Position numbers and translations under genes: made by a program. Shown in pieces: positions 49,875 through 60,886 of a stretch of DNA of 64,000 nt. Within the stretch, counting starts at the first letter, position 1, and every line of letters begins with the position of its first letter. The notes beneath the pieces were generated by a model. The model was not told where the DNA came from, made no database searches, and saw nothing but the letters and a program-made list of their open reading frames with translations. Source of the stretch: Amoeboaphelidium protococcarum (lineage: Eukaryota; Aphelidiomycota; Aphelidea); contig JALECJ010000005.1 of the NCBI GenBank assembly GCA_023515745.1, positions 186,001 to 250,000 of the forward strand. Direction: 5' to 3'.

Positions 49875-51029
49875 ATGACATCGAATGAAAATAGCAAAAA
49901 AGTCGCCGCGGTTGGCAAAGTAAATCCATTGGTCCACTTTATGGCTGGCGGTGTCGGTGGTACGATCGGAGCTGTGATTACGTGTCCACTTGAAGTTGTC
50001 AAGACTCGCCAGCAGTCATCTACGTATCACAAAAATGGAAGCGGTAGGGGTATTATGTTTATGCTCAAGGAAATCAGGCATAATGAAGGTATTAGAGGAT
50101 TGTGGAAAGGTCTCGGTCCTAATTTGCTAGGCGTGATACCATCCAGAGCTATCTACTTTAGCACTTATGCATCGGCTAAACAATACTTTACTCATGATCT
50201 GAGATTGAACAGTGGCCGAGAATCTTCCCTCATTCATTTGATATCTGCCGCGACTGCTGGCTTTACTACAGCCACCTTCACTAATCCTATCTGGCTTATC
50301 AAGACGCGTATGTAATTGCAGAATCAACGTCGTCAATCATCGCCCAACGTCACGGCTGGTTAATCACCTGTTAATAAAAGTTTGTCATCTTAATCATAAT
50401 CATCATCGTCGTCAAAGAATATTAATGGAATTATGAAGAGATAGGCTCATGGAATGTCAATCGCTGTACCGGCTCCGTCACCATCTGGTGTGTATTATAA
50501 GAATAGTTTCGACTGTATGATTCAGGTGGTAAAGTAAGAGGGCGTTAAGGGACTTTTTCGCGGTCTTACAGCTTCGTATCTTGGTATAGCTGAGTAGACT
50601 ATGTAGTGGGTGGTGTATGAGAAATTGAAGAAGAGCATGAGACAATTTAGAGGTAACGCTGATGGAGATCATGTGTAGATGTAATAGTAGTCACAGATGG
50701 CGAGTTAGATGGTAGATAATCTACTGGTCGCCGGTGTTGCAAAGTTCATTGCCTCCATAAGTACGTATCCGCATGAGGTATTGCGTACTAGGATGCGCCA
50801 GGTGACGACTATTAGTTCTGTCAATGCTGAAGGCCGCGCCATCACAATCGGTTAGCCAAAGTATTCTGGAATGACTGATGTGGTGAAATAGGTGTGGAGG
50901 ACTGAAGGTCTGTTGGCCTTCTATGGTGGACTTGGCGCGCATCTCCTCAGGACTGTCCCGAATGCTGCGATTATGTTCTTCTGCTACGAGTCTATAATAT
51001 ACTTGGCTAATGAGAAGCTTCAGTTGTGA
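49875..51029 (+). CDS. RIM2: Mitochondrial carrier of the Rim2/SLC25A33-36 type
   Basis: Probable pyrimidine nucleotide carrier of the inner mitochondrial membrane. Seen: 384 residues, one exon. Three repeats with [28 protein letters not shown] and [11 protein letters not shown]; the start [20 protein letters not shown] and [24 protein letters not shown] are close to Rim2 and its relatives. Between repeats one and two is a Ser/Gln-rich insert (about residues 150-190), longer than usual, and the second matrix loop is also extended with UAG-coded Gln. TGA at 51027-51029. A folate/FAD-type carrier is the main alternative. Confidence 0.88.
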
Positions 51030-51205
51030 TTACTTTTGGCGATTTAGTTGAAAATGGTGGTTCTCCGATATCTATGTTATTTCCTCAAAGATCGAATGAA
51101 TTTTTACTCTTCAATAGAAATACTTTAAGAAATTTGAATCCTTTATGGATGTGATTGCACCATAGTTTTTTATTACTTTTTGATATTCCATCAATAAAAC
51201 ACATT

Positions 51206-53209
51206 TCAAAGATCCAATTCCGATGCCAAACTCTCCAGTTGCTTACTGATGTCGTCCAAGTCGGCGATGGACAGCACTGATTACGTATTAGCTGTGGTTT
51301 TGTTGTTACTTTCAACTGATGGGACATCATCCTTCTATTTCTATCCAGCAGCATTTTATTACATATATTACCCTTTTAACGATTTAACTGCCTTCAGCTC
51401 AACCTTCTTTGCAGACGCGTAATGAACTGATCCTCTCGATGCTTTGATAGCGGCTTTTGTGGCAACCAATGGACTTCCAACATTATTCCCACCGTTTACA
51501 TCTCTAGAAGGTGGCAATGGCGGTGGCTTTTAAATGGAACTTTAGATTGATGGTTGCGACATTGGTTTTTACATATTGACATTTCCAGCACTTTCTCCCA
51601 CAGCACCGCCAAACTATTATGAGCTAGCATTAGGCTCAAATGGCCTGTGAGTCGAACTATTGCTACTGTTGTTAGTCTAATTTGAAATCTACTTAGAATC
51701 GCTTTTGGAAATGGCCTTGAGCGAAGAGCTATTTGCTGCAATCTACTACTATGACGCAGCTGTACCAAATTTATCATTGCCCAATTTCACGTTAATGGCA
51801 GCGTTGATCTCTGCTGTGAGATTGGATAATTCTAGCTAACTTCCCATGCTGGCCATACTTGCTAAATTGTTAATGGACAACATATTCTAATCAGTAGTGG
51901 AGGCTTGTTTCTAGCTATCACTCTGGACGGAATTACCTGGCTTGAAAGCAGAGGGCAAAGGCGGTCTCTAGAATGCTCCTTGCTCTGTACCATGGACAGT
52001 CTTGTTGATAGAATCTTGTCCAGGTGCAAAAGCAGATTTCGGTCGATTTACTGACGCGGATGGCTTAAGTACGTCAATGGAAGCATATTGGTTCGCCTTC
52101 ATGGTTCCTCCTGTAGTTCCAGCCTACGAGAATGGACGTTACTGATTTTGCACTTCCTGAATCTTGCTACTCTAAGTATTTACCATACCTACTCCAGCGT
52201 CTTTTCCAGATTACTTTGCCTAAGTAGATGCACTCTGACCAATCGCACTCGAGATTTATTCGATATTAGGCTTAGTAGCTATAGGGACTGGAGGCAGCTA
52301 AGGCTTTGCTTTAGTGATGACTGGCGCATTAACAGCTTCTTGTTCAGTTGGAATAGATACAAGAGGCGTTTGCGGCTTTTTAGACCCTGACGGCAAAGGA
52401 GGAGGAGCTATAACCCGCTATTCAGCAAGTTAAGCGATCGGGACATCAGAAACCTGGACTTACGCTTATGCTTAATCTTTAGGCAAATCAAATTAAACTA
52501 CTCTTTGCGTCCCAGATTTCGAAGTGACTTGATCAAGAGCTTACGCGGAATTATGAATGGACTTGACTTATTCGGCAGCAGCAGATACAGATACCACTGA
52601 TGACTGCATAATGCCGGTGGACTAATTTTACTTTGGATTGTACGTGCTTGATGGCGACTTTTAGCGCGAAATATCACCAGAACTACTAATATTCTCTCTT
52701 GATTTTGCCATTGCAGACTTGATGGCATTATATTCACTCTCGCGCTGTGCCTTCTTCTCCGCCAGAGACAGAGTTGAGCCTTTACCCATATGGCCTCTCG
52801 ATCCGAGTCCAGATTATCCATCATCATTCACCACAATACTCAACTTGCTTCCACGTTTCAAGTCCAGCCGTTTCTTGACTCGGCGCGCGTGTCTTCTTCG
52901 ACTGCAACAGTAGGCGATACTGATAAGGATAATCAGCAATAGGAAACCACCTCCGCCGTAAATCTATGCCTGCGTAGTGGGAGTCGAGAAATCCAACTTC
53001 CATCCATAGATATTGATTTCATTATTATTTTTAGTCATTGTGGTTGTTGTATAGTATTGCACAGTCTAAGATGATGTTGCACTGAATACCGATAAGTTAT
53101 CGCCAGTCGTTGTTGTTTCAGCATTCAACTGCGTAGTTGTAACGGTCGAACTTTACGCATAGACTTTCAATAGCCACCACAGTAAAATTACAGTCAGTAT
53201 CTAGAACAT
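51206..53209 (-). CDS. Type I membrane protein with long disordered cytoplasmic tail, unknown
   Basis: Not recognised. 667 residues, one exon. Signal peptide at 1-19 (MFQILTVILLWWLLKVYAQ), a Thr/Ser-rich ectodomain of about 80 residues, one transmembrane helix (GGGGFLLLIILISIAYCC) followed by a strong basic stop-transfer (SRRRHARRVKKR), then about 500 residues of Ser/Gln/Pro-rich low-complexity tail with short Pro motifs (APPPLPSGSKKPQTP, KPPPLPPSRD) and a final amphipathic helix (SIADLDDISKQLESLASELDL). The layout resembles fungal wall-stress sensors or Axl2-type polarity receptors; Pro motifs could bind SH3 domains. That comparison is structural only. TGA at 51206-51208. Confidence 0.78.
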
Positions 53210-53585
53210 GATGTAATTCTTACCTTCCTTAGATTACCAATTTTTAAGTATATAGGGCTTATAATAACTAATAGTGAACTGAAAAGTCGCTGAATTTATA
53301 TAATCCTTAAAATAATGGACCTCAAAGGGATGTGCTATTTTTATCACTTTGGAAATCCAATGGGGAGTAAATCTTGATCGAGCTTTCACATCAGTCTATC
53401 GAAAGAGCATTAAAATTAACTTTGATATAAGCACGACAGCTCTAGATAAATTGAAATTGAATTAGAAGCATGCACTGATAATCTATAAAGTATTTAAATA
53501 GAGCTAACAATCATTTCACCACTTAACCATCATTATTTACTCTTCTTCCTTCATTCTTCACGCGAGACAATTCAAACGTTCCACA
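53210..53585 (+). other. Divergent intergenic region
   Basis: Upstream DNA of the type I membrane protein (minus) and PEX16 (plus). AT-rich, with a pyrimidine tract and ACGCGAG just before PEX16 (about 53561). No gene seen. Confidence 0.45.
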
Positions 53586-54742
53586 ATGAGCGAGAAAATA
53601 GATTAGATGTTGCTGAAGCACTCGCATCAGTTCTAGACTTTCGAGTCTACCCTCCGCACGCTCACATACATATTGCCAGGTATGGTTATTGCTGTTTTTA
53701 ATGCCTTTTGCTGAACTAATAGCATGTTATGTCATGGATACTTTTTGTAGGTCGTTTTGAGGATGCCGAGTTTGTGTCTGAGGGACTGTACGCGTGCCTT
53801 AATTTGGTTGGAATGTACTATGACAACATACTGGCGAAAAAGTATCCTAAATTATTGACAACCTAGTAGACAAGTCCTTTTAATCTGTACATACGGTGGC
53901 TGTTGCAGCGATCTAGTCCAGTGAACACTGTATCCCACTTATTGGCAGTTACCCAACACTTGCAGATTCTAGTAGAGTTGACTGTGCGAAAGTTCTTTGG
54001 CGATGGGGTGCACATCAATTTTATAATGATTACGGAGCTGTGCAAGTTTGTGGCGCGTATGTTCATAATGCATAAGGGCAATTACAGGATGGTTCTAAGC
54101 ACAGCGGTTCCTGAGCGTCAACATGAGTTGGTCAACAGTGATTTGACTGGTGATGATCTTGACGAGCAGGATGGCGGTTTATCTTAGTAGTAAAAACTTC
54201 CCTCTGGTGATATCGATCAATACCTGGTAAATAAAGCTATGGAGTCCAAAATGAGAAAACCATAGAACTTAGTTAAATCCATGACTGGCGAATGTTTGGC
54301 CGGAGAAATATTATACTGGGTGCGACCTGTGCTGTATGCGTGGCTTCTGAAAAAGTATGGCGCCAAAAGTTGGAAGCCTTGGTTAACGTCTCTCGCTGTT
54401 GATTCTATGGCTCAATGTATGATGAGAGGTAAGTTGCTTTAGATGCTATAGAGACTTCCAGATGTATTGAAGTTTCTTGCGGCGACTCGATTACATACCA
54501 ATAGTAGTTAAATGATCAGTAGAACTAAAACATTCACCATGTTGGAAAGAGATGAACTGAACAAAAGACTCTGGTTGCTACTTTATTACCTACTCAGAAA
54601 TCCAATGTACTCTGAATTCACTAAAGGCCAGCTGGAAGCTATTTGCAATACTAAAATTCCGATAGTGTCCATATTCACCGGAATCCTTCACGAGTACATA
54701 CCACTCTGGGACAAGATTTACTTTTACACATCCGCTAGTTGA
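53586..54742 (+). CDS. PEX16: Peroxisomal membrane biogenesis protein PEX16
   Basis: Membrane receptor/anchor for peroxisomal membrane protein insertion, acting at the ER and peroxisome with PEX3. Seen: 361 residues, two exons (53586-53679 and 53751-54742), 71-nt intron 53680-53750 with GTATGG donor. ESTLRTLTYILPGRFEDAEFVSEG matches the family's E-x-x-L-R-x-x-x-Y-L-L-P-G-R-F block; the middle has LLAVTQHLQILVELTVRK and ITELCKFVARM; the C-terminal half has WVRPVLYAWLLKKYGAKSWKPWLTSLAVD and RDELNKRLWLLLYYLLRNPMYS. A polar Gln-rich insert (about 185-225) contains consecutive TAG/TAA. TGA at 54740-54742. Confidence 0.94.
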
Positions 54743-54850
54743 ACTTGAGATTATGATCAATTTAATTAAAAAATTGAATTTAAATGAGGCATAAACCTTT
54801 ATTATCATTAACAATTTTAATACGAATATGCGAGTTTGAATTAAAAGCAA

Positions 54851-55954
54851 TCATACAGGCTGGACCAAAGCGTTATTCGCTTGTTGCTCTAGAGATACAG
54901 AGAGGGCACTCCCCATTGCTTCATCATGATCGTCTTATTATACTTACCGTAAAGCTTTCTGAATCATGAAAAAGGTGTAATATCCTCCAACGACAGCGAA
55001 GAGAGATGCAATACCAAGACCGGTCCATTCCAATATTTTAACCACTTTATTTCCATTACCACCACCACTAGGAACGCCGCCATGTCTGATTGCTTCAGCG
55101 AAATCATCGAGCTGAGATCCCACCATGGCATGTAGTATAGTCTTTACCAGGGAAACTGCGGTTCCAATAACAAATTTGTGCATTGGAACTGAGTCAATAT
55201 TGGGTAGAGTGATATTGAGTAGAGTGTACGGATACGGGGCGAGTCTGAGCAAGATGATCATCTTGAGACATTCGTGAGGATTATTGGACAGATACCGGGA
55301 CAGTGAACTCAAAAGATTTTCAGACTTCTTCTGGGGCGCCCGTATGATGTCTATAATACTTTGAACACTACTAGCGTTGTCTGAATCACGGTGGGACTAT
55401 TGATGACGTGGCGTGAGAGGTACATACTCCGCATTAGCATCTATAAACCTTGGCATCATGGAAGAATCTAAAAATTAATCATGTGAACCATCATTGTGAT
55501 CATAATCGTGATTTACCTACAGCAAACTTGAAGCCAAAGACGGATCCTAGATAGAGTCATAATGTGTTTATTGTGAAGGATTAAGATGCAGCGATTGCTA
55601 CTATAATACTGACGTGTCAATTATAGAGCTCCGGTGACCGCGGCGTTTAAATATAAAGCGCGTGACGGCAAAGCAAAGAGACGCGCCCAGCAGAGCTCCG
55701 ACAAAGTTTATAGCGAATCCGCCCCAAACACCAAAAAGCCATCCGCTCAGTGTCAGAGTCAGGCCATATCCTATGAGAGGTGGGAATGACGTGGCTATCA
55801 GCATGCCAACTATAATCAGTCTAGATTACCATGTATGACTAGGCAAATAATCCTTCTTCAGCCAGTCCGCGGCGGATATGATTTGATTGCGATTGAGATA
55901 AAACACCAGAAATAAGATGCCAGATACGATTAGAATCAACGCCAGTACAATCAT
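54851..55954 (-). CDS. VTT/SNARE-associated (Tvp38/TMEM64-like) membrane protein
   Basis: Multi-pass Golgi or ER membrane protein of the DedA-like VTT superfamily, linked to lipid scrambling and vesicle traffic. Seen: 367 residues. One hydrophobic N-terminal segment (MIVLALILIVSGILFLVFYL), then SFPPLIGYGLTLTLSGWLFG with F-P-P-x-x-G-Y, AINFVGALLGASLCFAVTRFIFKRR, then a long polar insert (about 120-195), then KMIILLRLAPYPYTLLNITLPNI, the R-x-x-P-x-P motif of the second half, and two more helices. A possible GT-AG intron in the insert region is unnecessary because the frame is open. A canonical GTAAGT at 54951-54956 near the C-terminus could mark a spliced alternative end; the unspliced frame reaches TGA at 54851-54853. 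Confidence 0.85.
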
Positions 55955-56205
55955 TTGCCTCTTGTGCTACCTCACAAATTCCACCGCTTCATTCAAATAA
56001 TTACGAAATCGCCTCTAAATATTCATTGATTAAATTGTATAACGCGCTTATTAGACACTGAATGCTTTTAGATTGAGATTTTACGCTGCTTAAGAGAAGA
56101 GAAAGTTGATCTTAAGTTCGAATCAAAGCCCACATGACAGCATTATAAAAAAGACGATAGTTATAAAATCCTTATATTTAGTATTTAGCAATTGCAAATG
56201 TAATA

Positions 56206-58542
56206 TCACTGTTAATATTCTTGATAGTAGTATGACTAATATGGATCTTGTTATTGGCGATATCCGTGATAATAATCGCGACTTTAGTGTCGCTGGCCGG
56301 GAGCATATTCAACAGAGCGATCACGGCCTTAGTAGCTTTGATAATTGCTCTAGTAATTCTAACTTGGAGATCTCGATCGATACTATTTGCGCTAATACTG
56401 ATCATTATGCTGATACTTATCCACAGATTAAGATGCATAACGCGGGTTATTGCTGCCAGACTCTCTAGACTTGACTGTGTTCGATACTGATGGAGATCGT
56501 TACCTCTTAGCATTGCCGTTCTAATTGTTATAATCACGCCTGCTACTCTTTGGTGGTGGAGGCTTCAAGCGATCCAGATCATCCTAGTTAAATTCCTGGC
56601 CATCAATCTTTATGAGATAATCATTAAGATCTTCCATTTCCCGGTCATAAGCTGGCCATGTCCAAGCAGGAGGCTCTCTCGGGTGTTTATCCAATTATGC
56701 AGACACGCTGCGGGTAGAGTCCATATAGTCTCCCTTATCTATGATTGAGCTCTAATCTCCACCAGCAGAGTGTCGAGACATAAGAACATGACAGTTTTTC
56801 ATTTCGCTCTGCACTCGCACAAAATACTTGGAATCATAAATTCTGGACCTGTCATCTGTGAAATCATAAATTGCTATTCTACCAGACGGATGAGGTTCAA
56901 AGTGAGGATCGAATCTTAAGCGCGCAAGTTCGGCACTGTTATTGCTCACATGCACTGGCAAGCCATCCGGACCGCACTTGTAAGGCAAAGCTACACCGTT
57001 GTAGAAAGCTGTATATTCTTTCGTATTGTCATTCATTTTAATTACAACATTGTCACCCATACTGCTATTATAAGACGCTTTACCGCCCGCTGTTGAAGTA
57101 CCATCAGCACCACCACTATCGGTGCCGGCAGTTTTTTTCAAGTATTACGCCACGAATCTCAAGTGTAAATCAACCTGTGCACGCATAGGCTTATCTGTGA
57201 TAAGAGAATCGAAATCAACTTCTTTATTACAATTCGGACAATGCATAATTACTTGCTAGTTATTAACATCTTACACAGCAGACTCGGTCAGCTTTTACTA
57301 TATACATTGCAGGCAGTATTTCTGTTTACAGCAGTCCATGTTCACAGCTTCTTTGAATAGGTTGGCGCATATAGAACACATGAGATTCTTCTTCATGAAG
57401 CGCCCCTTTTCCTCAACTCCGCTCTCTTCCAACTACTTGGCCTACTCACGTAGAGTATCGTTCATGAGCCCACCACCAGCTCTACTGCTCATCATTGCAT
57501 CTCCAGCACGTCGGAGCTATCTATTAAACGATGCATCATTGACTTGTGCTATCACAACTTAACCTTCGGGAGTAATCATTATAGACTTGGCTCCCATTTC
57601 CTCAAGCTTTTATGGGTTAAGTGAACTGGCGTCCATCGCTTTAACTCCTCCTCCATTATCTTCACCATTCCCTTCAGCACCGGCGCCCGTGAAATTAGAG
57701 TCTGTGATATTACCAATAGTCTTCAAGAACGAGCGGGGTATACCGGTGGTCTTCTTGATGCGAATGTTATCGAAAGCAGGATTATTCCAAGTGGGACAGA
57801 ACTGAATATAATGACCTTTGATTCCACAGCGATGACAAGTATAATTGGGCGGTGGAGGCTTATTCGGGTCCAAGTGAGTGTTCTAATACTATCCAGTTCT
57901 ACCGGTGCCTGCTGCTCTATTGCCTTGCATCATCATGTTTTACATTTTACCTTATTAGCTCTGACCAATCTATGACTGCTATTATTCCCATTACTGGCCA
58001 GACTACTCGAACAGCTACCTGATCTAATCTTCCTCAGTCTCGCCTTGAATTAACCCCCTTTTAACTTGCTGTGCTTGAGTAAACTAGTTAGCAGCAGACG
58101 AAAGACCAGGAAGTCCATAGAACTGAGGCTATTAAGGTGCCGCTGACGACTAACCAGTTATGTTACCACCCAATCCTGGTAGAGAAGAAGAACCAAATTG
58201 AGCGAGTGAAGGGAGACCGCTCTGCATCACGCTCTGTTAATCTCGACCGCTAGTGGATGCATTCTAATCACCCAAACCAGCCAGATATTTCGCTGCACTA
58301 TGAGGTGCCTTTGCAGGAACTCTTCTGACATACAGCGATGCATTTCGCTAAATCATCTAACTATCCTCATAGTAGATAGTCTCGCTGGCAGCATCCTACA
58401 ACTCCAAATCAAAGTCCACACCATCCAGCTTCTGCTGCAATAGAATCTCTCGCTTCACATCAAAGACACTGATACTGAGTCCGTCAAACACAATTGTCTT
58501 GTACTCTCGCTAACTCTTAAATTTGTAAAATATCTTGGACAT
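56206..58542 (-). CDS. MPE1: RBBP6/Mpe1-like cleavage-polyadenylation factor (DWNN, zinc knuckle, U-box)
   Basis: Component of the mRNA 3'-end cleavage and polyadenylation complex with ubiquitin-ligase-like features. Seen: 778 residues, one exon. DWNN ubiquitin-like domain at 1-80 (MSKIFYKFKSQREYKTIVFDG, then VDFDLELQDAASETIYYED). A Gln-rich linker follows, then a CCHC knuckle (CHRCGIKGHYIQFC) near residue 236, GIPRSFLKT, and a RING/U-box at about 380-440 (LMCSICANLFKEAV, CCKQKYCLQC, HCPNC). The C-terminal 110 residues are an Arg/Ser/Tyr/Gln-rich tail encoded with many UAR, ending at TGA 56206-56208. Antisense frames over this tail look long and even hydrophobic, but they are by-products. Confidence 0.93.
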
Positions 58543-58869
58543 ATTTATTAATTTTAGGGATATATATTAAACCGCAATACTAAGATAAGAGTTAGTATGA
58601 GAAGATACGAGAGAAAGCTCAATGGAAGAGAAGAGAGGAAAAGATCGCGCGCGCAATTCTCAAGCTGTTGAAAGGGGGAAGTCGCGTCTCGCGTCACAAT
58701 GGTTTTACTAACTACTTACTACGAGGCATTATATTTGATACAGTTTCAATTTATATGTCACATATCTATATCATAACTTCAAGGATAAGGCCTTCTTCAT
58801 AGATCCAATCCACTATAACACCAGTTCACTTGAACTTGATTGCCTAGTATCAGATTAGCTGTCGTATTA
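58543..58869 (-). other. Intergenic region, promoter side of the RBBP6-like gene
   Basis: Contains a CGCGCGCGC patch at 58646 about 105 bp upstream of the RBBP6-like start, then AT-rich DNA leading into the transposon remnants. No gene seen. Confidence 0.5.
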
Positions 58870-59690
58870 ACTCATAGCTTTAGTGATATCGAGATTAGCC
58901 TTGAGTACTCATCTTTAGTAATCTCTCTGTCTAAACGTACACCAATCTTCAATGCTGGTTTATCCAATATGTGGATTGGCGACTTTCAGCTGCTTTGTCA
59001 GCCAGTCTGCTTTCAGAGACACTTGCAGAATGTAATAGAGATCTTCAACGTATGCTTGAGTTTAGTATTAAACTTCACATATAAATTAGCAAGACCAAAC
59101 TTTGACGCAGTTTACTTATGGATAGTTACCCTTTTACTGTAGAGCGCCATTAGCCTTCTGTGAAGTTACACCCTTTACTTCACACCATTTAGTGACAAGG
59201 AATGTTCCGAATTGGTTTAGTGTCTTCAACACTCTCCCTTGTACGAACCATCCGCAAAAGATCTCATAAATGAAGTGCCGCGAAAATAACAGTGCTTCCC
59301 TCGTACAGTTAGATAAGGCGTTATACTCAGCATCAATGGTAGATTTTGCAACTGTTGGAAATTTCTTGGACCACCTATTTACAGCTCCACCAAAGTTTTT
59401 GAACACTGATCCAGCTATAGACTTTCTATCATAAGTATCTTGAGCAAAATCTGAATCTGAAAACACCTCAAACCACTGTACATTTACTCCATCATACTAT
59501 GGCACTTCTGCTGATCTTCTAAATTGTATACACAAATCAACTGTAGATCTCAAGTATTAGAACACTCCCTTGACTTCATTCCAGTGATGGTACTTAGGTG
59601 AAGACATAAAAGATATATCAGGTCTGCTATGAGTGGAAGCATACAAGAAAAATCCGCCAAGAGAGCTCCACCTGCATCTTAATATGGTAC
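58870..59690 (-). mobile_element. Ty1/copia retrotransposon pol remnant (RT end to RNase H), frameshifted
   Basis: Decayed 3' part of a copia pol gene on the minus strand. Seen in order: NVPYQDAGG, then in another frame LYASTHSRPDISF and HHWNEVKGVFQYLRSTVDL (end of reverse transcriptase), the RNase H block SDSDFAQDTYDRKSIAGSVF, KKFPTVAKSTIDAEYNALS and REALLFSRHF, and a further DWLTKQL that corresponds to the family's A-D-x-L-T-K-x-L end. At least two frameshifts separate the blocks, so it cannot be functional. No LTR could be identified on the 3' side. Confidence 0.8.
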
Positions 59691-60560
59691 ATTGTCTCCT
59701 AAAGCTGTCAACATGTGCCGACATGGTAAAAATCTTTTGTTGGTCTCATAGCGACAGGTGCATATATAAGTTCCATCATCATACACAGAGATGGTATAAA
59801 TTTTACCACAAACGCTATGAGCGATAGATATAATGGACTCAACATTTGATATCTCGGTAGATTACAGAACTCCATCATTCCTCAAAATCACCAGTTAAAA
59901 TATCGTCCTATACATCCGACTGAGAAACTTCAGATGGTGAAACTAAACCCTCTTAATAACCACGAGGAGCCACAGAGCGATAGAACATAGCAGCATCGTC
60001 CATTTGAACCAGGACCAGATTTAGCGCAAAATTGGTATACAAATCGAGAATGCTCTTTGAGAATGGCTCTAAAAAACTTATTAATATATCTACTTTAAGT
60101 TTGCTTAGTTTTTCTCTCATCGTTTTAGCACCAAACAGATGAATGCTCATAATCGAACTTTAATTAGTGGGATGTAATCTCTGTTATAACTTTAGTGACT
60201 CTACTTTTTGCATTAAGTAATCTAGATAACACAGAATTGAGACTTTCTGCCCAAGAGGTACTCGTCAAATCTAACGTGAAAGCCGAGCTCATCGCCCAAT
60301 AACGCCACTTCTTCATATTACGCCCACCCAATACGCGTTTTAGATATGCAGAGCATTGCGGATAATCCGAAAGCAATTACTCCCATTAACGACGGATTTG
60401 GTTTACATATCTAATATTTGACAAACGGACGAACTCATGCTCGAATGCATCATAGTTTGCAACTAGCTTGCGACAATGACGAGCCAGATTCTACCTTAAA
60501 TGGAACAAACATAGATAGTGATTTACTCCAGATATAGAGTCTACTATATAAGCAAGAGCT
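59690..60560 (-). mobile_element. MULE-type DNA transposase remnant with SWIM zinc finger
   Basis: Fragment of a Mutator-like transposase on the minus strand. Seen: LARHCRKLVANYDAFEHEFV (the C-x2-H region after the DDE core), then YPQCSAYLKRVLGGRNMKKWRYWAM and TSTSWAESLNSVLSRLLNAKSRV, comparable to the family's T-x-N-x-x-E-S-x-N-x-x-L block; after frame breaks (60150-59850) a SWIM motif appears as ICTCRYETNKRFLPCRHM (Cys-x-Cys-xn-Cys-x-His). The catalytic DDE residues and the 5' half are not found, and the SWIM part joins copia sequence within a few codons. Non-functional relic. Confidence 0.72.
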
Positions 60561-60660
60561 AAATCAGTGTTATAAAGACGATAATAGACTTTAAATAAAT
60601 TTGAGTTAACCACTCGAATAAAGTCTATTCGCTCATGATTTCATTATTAATACTCGCGTT

Positions 60661-60690
60661 GCGCCTCCTCTGCTTTAAGCTAGGAGGCGC
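60661..60690 (+). repeat. Perfect 9-bp stem hairpin
   Basis: GCGCCTCCT and AGGAGGCGC flank a 12-nt loop (CTGCTTTAAGCT) which itself contains the palindrome-like AGCTTAAAGC arrangement. The arm is GC-rich in AT-rich surroundings between two transposon relics; it may be a terminal or subterminal hairpin of an element. Confidence 0.7.
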
Positions 60691-60886
60691 TTTGTCATCT
60701 TCACTCTAGTCGCCTACTGCGACTTTATGACAATCAGCATCTGTAAAGACAGTAGATGGGTTCCAACCAGCAAAATCTCATAGCCAGAATTCAAATAAAG
60801 AGGAAAACTTAGAGTCCCCTCCGTATAAATATCAGAGCTGCCCCACCAAAACGCTAACGACCATCCTGACCTTGTACCACCACATA

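Noticed and set aside
49610-50002. 130-codon minus-strand frame with hydrophobic stretches
   Set aside because: Overlaps the well-supported carrier gene start and the divergent promoter; no coding signature.
56248-56490. Plus-strand hydrophobic open frame that looks like a two-helix membrane protein
   Set aside because: It lacks an ATG and is exactly antisense to the Arg/Ser/Tyr-rich tail of the RBBP6-like gene; complement of that codon usage yields Ile/Leu/Val codons.
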